Shown: one piece after another, positions 58,425-64,000 of the stretch
How positions within the stretch are numbered: position 1 is the stretch's first letter
Layout: each line of letters starts with the position of its first letter
Assembly (NCBI GenBank): GCA_937899245.1
Contig: CALDKB010000048.1
Span: forward strand, 62,001-126,000
Direction: 5' to 3'
From: an uncultured Bacteroidales bacterium
Lineage (GTDB): Bacteria > Bacteroidota > Bacteroidia > Bacteroidales > ML635J-15
Length of the DNA stretch: 64,000 nt
Translations under genes and position numbers: made by a program
Notes under the pieces: generated by a model
Database searches by the model: none
Told to the model about the DNA's origin: nothing
What the model saw: the letters and a program-made list of their open reading frames with translations, nothing else

Positions 58425-59342
58425 ATGTTCGTGGATTCCGGACAGATTAAGGATTTGGCACGTCGCGTTGGTTTCGATGCGTGTGGAATTTGTGATGCTG
58501 TTGTTGATGATTCAGAGATTGCTCGACTTGCTTCGTGGTTGGATAAATCATACAATGCTGGAATGGGATATATGTCGCGTAATGCAGATGTTCGTGCAAA
58601 TCCAGGTGCACTTCTTGACGGTGCAAAATCTGTAATATCCGTTTTGTTGTCGTATAATACCGACGAAAAGCCGGAACAAGGTGGCCTGAAGATTGCAAAA
58701 TATGCTTATGGTCGTGATTATCATCTTGTTGTAAAAGAAAAGCTATGCCGGTTGCTTGCAGAAATAAAGCGGATATGTCCCGAAGCCGAAGGCCGTCCGT
58801 TTGTTGATTCTGCACCTGTTCTCGAGAGGTATTTTGCCAAAAGGGCAGGGTTGGGCTTTATCGGTAGGAATCGTTGCCTGATAAGCCCTAAATACGGTTC
58901 GTTTGTATTTATTGGCGAACTGGTGGTGAACTTTGAGTGCGATTACGACAGACAGTTGGTTCAGAGATGTTTGAACTGTAATGCCTGCGTGAAGTTTTGT
59001 CCGACACACGCTTTGACTTTTGAAGGGCTTGATGCCCGCAAATGCATTTCGTATCACACTATTGAAAATAGAGATGAAATACCGGAGGAGGTAAATGACA
59101 AATTAGGGAATAGGTATTTTGGCTGTGATGCGTGCCAGGACTGTTGTCCGCACAATATTTCCGTCCCTAAAAAAAATGGAATCTTGTTGCCTGAGATAAA
59201 TGCTATACAACTTGATGAACTAGAATCTATGAGCAATCGCCAGTTTCAGAAAAAATATGGTGAAACGGCTTTGTCCAGAGCCGGAAGGGAGAAAATTGTC
59301 GCTCAACTTAGAAAAGCAAACTTACAAAACAGGGACTCTTAA
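58425..59342 (+). CDS. queG: Epoxyqueuosine reductase QueG
   Basis: This 305-residue enzyme carries out the last step of queuosine synthesis on tRNA, reducing epoxyqueuosine with cobalamin and two [4Fe-4S] clusters. Visible features are FDACGICDA near 18-25, GMGYMSR near 47-52, the catalytic-Asp segment PFVDSAPVLER (Asp128), and GLGFIGRN. The first cluster motif is CLNCNACVKFCP (Cys182, 185, 188, 192) and the second is CDACQDCCP (Cys234, 237, 241 among them). The length is slightly short because the C-terminal HEAT-like repeats present in some QueG proteins are missing, which is common in Bacteroidota. It begins 1 base after the tandem-repeat gene. Confidence 0.96.
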   Translation: MFVDSGQIKDLARRVGFDACGICDAVVDDSEIARLASWLDKSYNAGMGYMSRNADVRANPGALLDGAKSVISVLLSYNTDEKPEQGGLKIAKYAYGRDYHLVVKEKLCRLLAEIKRICPEAEGRPFVDSAPVLERYFAKRAGLGFIGRNRCLISPKYGSFVFIGELVVNFECDYDRQLVQRCLNCNACVKFCPTHALTFEGLDARKCISYHTIENRDEIPEEVNDKLGNRYFGCDACQDCCPHNISVPKKNGILLPEINAIQLDELESMSNRQFQKKYGETALSRAGREKIVAQLRKANLQNRDS

Positions 59343-59354
59343 GTTGAAACGACT

Positions 59355-60008
59355 TTAATAGTTCCAAATATATTCTATTGTGTCGCCAGGTTCGCAGATA
59401 TATTTTGAAACCTTGTTGTTTTGTGATGATCCTCCGCGAACAAGATATCTAGTTATTGTGATTTCGTCGCCTCCAATGATGTTCCATATTCCACTTTCGT
59501 TAACGTCAAGACCATTAAAACTCATGTAGTCGGAAGTGACGCATTCTGAACAAAGCGGATTTATTCCGTTGATTTTAATGCGGGCAACATCGTTTTCATC
59601 ACCGATATGTGCACCATAAGCATTATGTATTTTGTAATGAATATATCCGGCTTTTGGGATTGTCAGGTTCTTTTCGTATTCCGATGCTGTTTCTTCGGGC
59701 ATGAAGTCAACTCGGTTGGGGTGATATCCATTCTTAGATATCCGCAAGCTGTATTCGCCAGCAGCAACAGGAGCAAATTCAAAATTGTAGTTTCCGCTGT
59801 CGTCGGTAACAGTCGACATATATTTTTCAAAAGTGCTGGAGAATCCGCTCGATGAAATTTTTGTGTAATATAGATCAATGGTTACGTTGTCTACAGCTTC
59901 GCCTGTTGACATGTCGGAGACCTTACCGAATATATGATTTTGGGCCTTGTCGCAAGATGGCATCGAAATGGCCAGGATTGCTATGACGATAAAAAAAAGA
60001 TCCTTCAT
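59355..60008 (-). CDS. Lipoprotein with carboxypeptidase regulatory-like domain
   Basis: The protein (217 aa) begins with a lipoprotein signal peptide ending in MPSC (Cys19). The domain after it reads IFGKVSDMSTGEAVDNVTIDLYY and, further on, DDSGNYNFEFAPVAAGEYSLRISKNGYHP, which is the carboxypeptidase regulatory-like (Ig-type) fold common in Bacteroidota surface proteins. The C-terminal half is beta-rich without clear motifs. It could take part in surface adhesion or envelope assembly; no exact role is evident. It converges with queG and is divergent from pepD. A TATTTTTG element lies 44 bases upstream. Confidence 0.85.
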   Translation of the reverse strand: MKDLFFIVIAILAISMPSCDKAQNHIFGKVSDMSTGEAVDNVTIDLYYTKISSSGFSSTFEKYMSTVTDDSGNYNFEFAPVAAGEYSLRISKNGYHPNRVDFMPEETASEYEKNLTIPKAGYIHYKIHNAYGAHIGDENDVARIKINGINPLCSECVTSDYMSFNGLDVNESGIWNIIGGDEITITRYLVRGGSSQNNKVSKYICEPGDTIEYIWNY

Positions 60009-60051
60009 GCTGTTTTTTGTTTTGCCGTTGTTTCAATAAATATTATTTTTA

Positions 60052-60059
60052 CAAAAATA
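60052..60059 (-). promoter_or_regulatory. TAnnTTTG promoter element for the lipoprotein gene at 59355
   Basis: TATTTTTG on the minus strand, 43 bases before the ATG at 60008, in the short gap shared with divergent pepD. Confidence 0.35.
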
Positions 60060-60076
60060 ACAAAAAATGTATTTCT

Positions 60077-61534
60077 ATGGAAGTTTTAAGTAATCTCGAG
60101 CCAAAAAAGGTTTGGCAATATTTTGAACAGATAACAAAAATTCCACGTCCTTCGAAAAAAGAGGAGAAAATGGTGGAATTCCTAATGAATTTTGCAAAGG
60201 AAAACAACATTGAGGCAAAGCGCGACAAGGTTGGCAACGTAGTTATGCGCAAGCCGGCAACCAAGGGAATGGAAAACCGCAAGTCGGTAGTTCTGCAGGC
60301 CCACATGGATATGGTTTGCGAAAAGAACAGCGATGTAAATATCGATTTCGAAAAAGACGGAATTACTCCATACGTTGATGGCGAATGGGTAAAGGCAAAG
60401 GGTACAACTCTTGGTGCCGACGATGGTATCGGTGTCGCTGCCGGAATGGCAATCCTTACAGACGATAGCATTGAACATGGTCCAATTGAATGTCTATTCA
60501 CAATAGATGAGGAAACTGGTTTGACTGGCGCCGAAGCTGTTGAAGCAGGATTTTTCGAATCCGAAATTCTTCTCAATATGGACGACGAAGACGAAGGTGA
60601 AATGTGTATCGGTTGTGCCGGTGGTATCGACACTGTTGCAGATTTCTCTTATCAAAAAGAATCGGTTCCTGAGCATCATGTTGCATACAAGTTCATTATC
60701 AATGGACTTGCTGGTGGACATAGTGGCGATGAAATTCATAAGGGACTTGGCAACTCGAACAAGATTGCAAACCGTTTCTTGCAGAAAGTAACAAGCAAAT
60801 ATTTTGCACGTCTTGCCGACTTTAACGGTGGTAACAAGCGCAATGCAATTCCTCGTGAAGCTGAAGTTGTATTTACTGTTAAGGCCGATTTCGCTAACGA
60901 TGTAAAGAAGGAATTTGTTAAGTACAAAGCCGATATCCTTAAGGAAATAAAGATTACCGAACCGAACATCAACCTTGAGCTTCACGATACAGCGATGCCA
61001 GCATTCGTTATCGACGAGGAAACCCAACGCAATCTTATCATGGCTTTGTCTGCTTGTCCTCACGGTGTTCACGCTTGGAGTGCAGCAATCAAGGGTTTGG
61101 TTGAAACATCAACAAATCTTGCTTCTGTTAAGTTCATCGACGATAAGATTCAGGTTACAACAAGCCAGCGTAGCTCGTTGGAGTCGGGTAAGGAAGAGAT
61201 TAACACTATGGTTCGCAACGTATTCTTCCTTGCAGGTGCGCATGTAGAATCGGGCGACGGATATCCTGGCTGGGCTCCAAATCCAGATTCTGAAATCTTG
61301 AGAATTGTTGTTGCTTCATACAAGCGTTTGTTCAACAAGGAACCACGCGTAAGAGCAATTCACGCAGGTTTGGAATGTGGTCTGTTCCTCGAAAAGTATC
61401 CTAACCTCGATATGGTTTCATTTGGTCCGACACTTCGTGGCGTTCATTCACCAGACGAAAAGATCGAAATTAAGACCGTTGAAATGTGGTTCAGCCATCT
61501 TACAGATGTCTTGAAGAACATTCCGGTGAAATAA
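60077..61534 (+). CDS. pepD: Aminoacyl-histidine dipeptidase PepD (M20 family)
   Basis: This 485-residue cytoplasmic enzyme cleaves dipeptides such as Xaa-His. It has the M20C pattern: QAHMDMV at 74-80 with metal ligands His76 and Asp78, TLGADDGIG at 111-119 with the bridging Asp115, DEETGLTGA at 144-152 with the catalytic Glu145 and ligand Glu146, and near the C-terminus LRGVHSPDE with the last His ligand. The central dimerisation domain includes GLAGGHSGDEIHKGLGN. The length matches E. coli PepD. The ATG at 60077 starts MEVLSNLEPKKVW, the expected start of the family. A strong terminator follows. Confidence 0.96.
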   Translation: MEVLSNLEPKKVWQYFEQITKIPRPSKKEEKMVEFLMNFAKENNIEAKRDKVGNVVMRKPATKGMENRKSVVLQAHMDMVCEKNSDVNIDFEKDGITPYVDGEWVKAKGTTLGADDGIGVAAGMAILTDDSIEHGPIECLFTIDEETGLTGAEAVEAGFFESEILLNMDDEDEGEMCIGCAGGIDTVADFSYQKESVPEHHVAYKFIINGLAGGHSGDEIHKGLGNSNKIANRFLQKVTSKYFARLADFNGGNKRNAIPREAEVVFTVKADFANDVKKEFVKYKADILKEIKITEPNINLELHDTAMPAFVIDEETQRNLIMALSACPHGVHAWSAAIKGLVETSTNLASVKFIDDKIQVTTSQRSSLESGKEEINTMVRNVFFLAGAHVESGDGYPGWAPNPDSEILRIVVASYKRLFNKEPRVRAIHAGLECGLFLEKYPNLDMVSFGPTLRGVHSPDEKIEIKTVEMWFSHLTDVLKNIPVK

Positions 61535-61553
61535 AGAGAGATGACATTCAATA

Positions 61554-61587
61554 AAATAGCGGATGAATAGTCCGCTATTTTTTTTAC
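61554..61587 (+). terminator. Rho-independent terminator after pepD
   Basis: AAATAGCGGA and TCCGCTATTT form a perfect 10-bp stem around a 7-base loop, followed by T-run; the A-run at the left makes it usable for the convergent GNAT gene as well. Confidence 0.85.
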
Positions 61588-61589
61588 CG

Positions 61590-62159
61590 TTAAATGATAT
61601 TTTCCATCTTCACATACTCGCTGCCGAAGGCAAACATTTCGCCAATTGGCACAAATCCTAATTTTGCGTAGTATTCTTCAAGTCTTTTGTGCGACTTTTC
61701 GACAAGCAATGTAAATTTTTTGATTCCTTGTGCCTTGCCGTATTCTATGACATAGGACATAAGTTTATGACCAACACCTTCTCCACGATATTCTTTGTGT
61801 ATTGCCATACAGTCGAGATAGAATTCGCCGGGACCGGTTTCCATTGGGTTGTTGCGCAGGTCTAGTCCGGTTCTTTCGTATAGTCGGTTGAATGTGTTGC
61901 GACGGAGTTCTGCATAGTTGTCGCCGTTATATGCAATAAGACAGCCAATTGCCATGCCGTTGTGTTCTGCAATGAAACTATGCTGGAAGCAATATAGTCT
62001 TGTGCCGTCGCTGGCCGAGTTTATTAGATCTGATACGGAATCTTGCATGTCCGTTGGGACTTCGTCGTCAATGTCAAGCAAGTCTATTGCTGCCAATACG
62101 CAACGTGCTATAATGTTAGCATCTCCGGTTTTCGCCTTCCTGATTATTATTCCGTTCAT
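61590..62159 (-). CDS. GNAT family N-acetyltransferase
   Basis: This 189-residue cytoplasmic protein has the GNAT fold. IIIRKAKTGDANIIARCVL starts it, and the acetyl-CoA-binding motif CMAIHKEYRGEGVGHKLMSYV near 115-135 contains the RGxGxG-type loop. KFTLLVEKSHKRLEEYYAKLGFVPIGE forms motif B and the C-terminal strand. The acceptor substrate is unknown. A TACATTTG element lies 27 bases upstream, and the pepD terminator lies just past its stop. Confidence 0.9.
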   Translation of the reverse strand: MNGIIIRKAKTGDANIIARCVLAAIDLLDIDDEVPTDMQDSVSDLINSASDGTRLYCFQHSFIAEHNGMAIGCLIAYNGDNYAELRRNTFNRLYERTGLDLRNNPMETGPGEFYLDCMAIHKEYRGEGVGHKLMSYVIEYGKAQGIKKFTLLVEKSHKRLEEYYAKLGFVPIGEMFAFGSEYVKMENII

Positions 62160-62185
62160 GCAAGTCGGTTACCATAAATACAACG

Positions 62186-62193
62186 CAAATGTA
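62186..62193 (-). promoter_or_regulatory. TAnnTTTG promoter element for the GNAT gene
   Basis: TACATTTG (followed by C) on the minus strand, 26 bases before the ATG at 62159. Confidence 0.45.
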
Positions 62194-62230
62194 ATAAATT
62201 AGCAACAATTCACGTTTAATAAATATGTCT

Positions 62231-62250
62231 GGGATGCGACTTTGCGTCCC
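62231..62250. repeat. Short hairpin between divergent promoters
   Basis: GGGATGC and GCGTCCC form a 7-bp stem (one wobble) with a 6-base loop, 11 bases before the plus-strand promoter element. It has no T-run; it might be an operator or nothing at all. Confidence 0.35.
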
Positions 62251-62261
62251 CTTATAAAACA

Positions 62262-62269
62262 TATATTTG
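62262..62269 (+). promoter_or_regulatory. TAnnTTTG promoter element for the thioredoxin-fold gene
   Basis: TATATTTG (followed by C), 27 bases before the ATG at 62297. Confidence 0.5.
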
Positions 62270-62296
62270 CTATCGTAAATGTAAATTGGAAATGTT

Positions 62297-63718
62297 ATGC
62301 GTAAATTAGTCAAGATTGCCTTGTTGATGTTGCTTTTGGCCGTAGGTGCTACCCCGGTTACATTTGCAACGCATGTTTTTGGTACTGCCAAGGATTATGC
62401 AGGAGGAGAAATAATATTCTACCGCTACCAGGATCGCATAACCTATATGCAGGAAGAAGTTTTCCGCATCAAGATGGATGAAAACGGTGCGTTTGAGGCA
62501 GATTTCGGACTGGAACACATTACGTATCTATTTGCTGAATTTGGCGTCTATTATGTCTATTTTTATGCCGAACCAAATGCAAACTATGAATTGTCGCTGC
62601 CGGAATATGTTGAACGCAACGAGGGTGAACTTTTCAATTCGTACTATGAGCCAACCGAAATGCATCTCGGCATTAAGAACATGAAGGAGTCGGACCTGAA
62701 TTATCTCATCATGGACTTCGACTACTATTTCAACCGCTATTATGATCTTAAGCTTGAAGAAATCTATATGAATGGGCTGCATTCGGATGTGGATACTTTT
62801 ATAACAAACATCAACACACGCTATAAGAAGTATAACAATCAATATTTCCAGCAATATCGCCGCTATAGGATTGCCGCACTTAAAGAAGTTGTTACGCATC
62901 GCGATTACGAGTCGGCGCTAGTTTATTCGTATTTTTCAAACAAGGAAGTTCTTTACGACAATCCTGCGTATATGGATTTGTTCAATTCCATATATCGCGA
63001 TTATTTCGACAATTATCTGGTTTCTCCCGGTGGCGCGGATTTGTATCGCGTCATAAATTATGGACATAGCATTTCGCTTTTGCACCGTTTAATCGGTTCG
63101 AACCCGAAACACAAGAACAAGCAATTCCGCGAGTTGGTTATGCTTAAAGGTCTCAACGATGCCTTTGCCAACGATAATCTTTCGTGGCTGCCGTTATTGC
63201 TTACACTTGATTCGCTTTACATTACTACGGAATATCCTATTCACCAGCAAATTGCACAAAACATTGCCGACAATTCGTTGAACATGGCAAAGGGAACCTT
63301 GGCATTGCCTTTTGCTTTGCCAGATTCGCTTGGCAATATCAAGACTCTTGACAATTTTCGTGGGAAATACCTGTATCTGCAATTTGCAAATACGCAAACA
63401 TATTCTTCTCAAGCCGAATTCGACGTGCTAAAACGTGTGTACGACAGATACAAGGGCATTTGCCTTTTTGTTACGATACTTACTGATAGCGACAAGGAAA
63501 AGGCATTGAAATTTATTTCGGACAATTCGCTGTCATGGACGTTCCTTTTCGCTGAGATTAACGACAAGGTCCTTTCCGACTATAAGGTTAAGGCTTATCC
63601 AACCTATTACCTGATTGATCCGAGCGGAACACTTGTTTTGTCGCCGGCACCATCGCCTGCCGAAAATTTCGAGAAATATCTTTTCAAGATAATTGAAGGA
63701 CAGAAAAAGAAGAAATAA
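62297..63718 (+). CDS. Exported TlpA-like thioredoxin-fold protein lacking the CXXC motif
   Basis: The protein (473 aa) has a signal peptide (MRKLVKIALLMLLLAVGATP), a beta-rich N-terminal domain (FGTAKDYAGGEIIFYRYQDR), and a long helical central region rich in Tyr and Asp (DFDYYFNRYYDLK, YKKYNNQYFQQYRRYR). The C-terminal domain from about 345 has the AhpC/TlpA thioredoxin fold: LPDSLGNIKTLDNFRGKYLYLQFANTQ, ending with YPTYYLIDPSG, where the cis-Pro is kept. In TlpA proteins the CXXC follows the LxFW strand; here the sequence is FANTQTYSSQ, so there are no redox cysteines. It therefore probably binds partners rather than exchanging disulfides. Bacteroidota have many such long TlpA-like proteins. 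Confidence 0.85.
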   Translation: MRKLVKIALLMLLLAVGATPVTFATHVFGTAKDYAGGEIIFYRYQDRITYMQEEVFRIKMDENGAFEADFGLEHITYLFAEFGVYYVYFYAEPNANYELSLPEYVERNEGELFNSYYEPTEMHLGIKNMKESDLNYLIMDFDYYFNRYYDLKLEEIYMNGLHSDVDTFITNINTRYKKYNNQYFQQYRRYRIAALKEVVTHRDYESALVYSYFSNKEVLYDNPAYMDLFNSIYRDYFDNYLVSPGGADLYRVINYGHSISLLHRLIGSNPKHKNKQFRELVMLKGLNDAFANDNLSWLPLLLTLDSLYITTEYPIHQQIAQNIADNSLNMAKGTLALPFALPDSLGNIKTLDNFRGKYLYLQFANTQTYSSQAEFDVLKRVYDRYKGICLFVTILTDSDKEKALKFISDNSLSWTFLFAEINDKVLSDYKVKAYPTYYLIDPSGTLVLSPAPSPAENFEKYLFKIIEGQKKKK

Positions 63719-63721
63719 GGT

Positions 63722-64000
63722 TTAGCGCTCTGTCATCTGCTGGTATTTTGTAACCTTGATCATATAGTCGATCTTGTCTTCCGCCAGCTGACTTTCCGCC
63801 TGCTGCAATAACGATTGTGCTTCAAGGACTTCAGACATGCCAATCATACCTGCATTGTAGTTGTCGGTGGAGAATTTTAGGTTCTCCTCGGCAGTCTCAA
63901 CAGTTTGCTCTGATATTTTAACTTGCGAATATGATTCGCTTAGGTCGTTCCATGCCATCTGCATTTGCAAAAGCATTTGTTCGTCAAGGTCCTTGCGCTG
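63722..64000 (-). CDS. TolC family outer-membrane protein, C-terminal end (partial)
   Basis: Only the last 92 residues are inside the window and the frame is open at base 64000. It is a helical segment with WNDLSESYSQVKISEQTVETA followed by NLKFSTDNYNAGMIGMSEVLEAQSLLQQAE, the typical second helical hairpin of TolC/OEP proteins (the YxxGxxxxxxxLxAQ pattern). TolC proteins form the outer-membrane tunnel of efflux pumps and type I secretion. The rest of the gene and probably its RND partners lie beyond the window. An internal ATG at 63976 is not a start. Confidence 0.9.
   Translation of the reverse strand, partial: QRKDLDEQMLLQMQMAWNDLSESYSQVKISEQTVETAEENLKFSTDNYNAGMIGMSEVLEAQSLLQQAESQLAEDKIDYMIKVTKYQQMTER

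Noticed and set aside
63090..63110. GGTTCGAACCCG, similar to a tRNA T-arm
   Set aside because: It lies within the coding frame of the thioredoxin-fold gene and no acceptor, D or anticodon stems can be built around it.

Overview
The window looks like a chromosomal segment of a Bacteroidota bacterium, most likely an uncultured member of the Bacteroidales. The evidence is a complete SprA (type IX secretion, T9SS) gene, a PorP/SprF-like gene, three secreted proteins ending in T9SS type A sorting domains, an S46 dipeptidyl-peptidase, a fused SecDF, a class I fructose-bisphosphatase, and repeated TAnnTTTG promoter elements in place of an E. coli-type -10 box. No rRNA, tRNA, CRISPR array, prophage or complete insertion sequence was found. 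The edge genes are cut: a GH3 glycosidase at the left end and a TolC-family protein at the right end.

Layout. 1-2215: two secreted glycan-degrading enzymes, GH3 (partial) and GH29. 2218-7052: a ComM-like ATPase, a secreted EEP-family hydrolase, a DUF4919-like protein and RmuC. 7249-10790: a GH3/beta-lactamase two-domain protein and a small barrel-like protein. 10901-19408: ruvA, sprA and gcvH. 19637-21547: a phosphoglycerate kinase with an extra, degenerate nucleotide-domain copy at its N-terminus. 21793-28942 (minus): an abundant-looking lipoprotein, an M16 peptidase and secDF. 29160-32216: a T9SS cargo protein interrupted by one in-frame stop just after the signal peptide. 32259-33930 (minus): a retropepsin-like protein overlapping a cation/proton antiporter. 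34228-39453: a propeller-like protein, a deoxynucleoside kinase, an SSS symporter and a PD40 protein. 39460-40041: a gene-free stretch with a possible MITE-like element. 40042-45572 (minus): an S46 peptidase, a T9SS cargo protein, fbp and a YARHG protein. 45620-56064: a TPR/PD40/OmpA protein and PorP/SprF, divergent from a 2366-residue T9SS adhesin-like protein. 56196-64000: thiL, a tandem-repeat protein, queG, a lipoprotein, pepD, a GNAT enzyme, a thioredoxin-fold protein without CXXC, and the TolC fragment.

How the genes fit together. Much of the window serves the cell envelope. SecDF drives export across the inner membrane, SprA is the T9SS outer-membrane channel, and the PorP/SprF plus OmpA-like pair probably belongs to the same machinery. 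The two choice-of-anchor/adhesin-like proteins and the propeller-like protein at 42326 are its likely substrates. The glycosidases and peptidases (GH3, GH29, S46, M16, PepD) suggest growth on host or plant glycans and peptides.

The most unusual items are the phosphoglycerate kinase with a duplicated, degenerate C-domain, the nonsense-interrupted T9SS protein, two copies of a REP-like palindrome inside terminator-like hairpins, the possible MITE, and a secreted protein made of about nine tandem repeats of roughly 36 residues. All family assignments come from reading motifs by eye; no database search was run.
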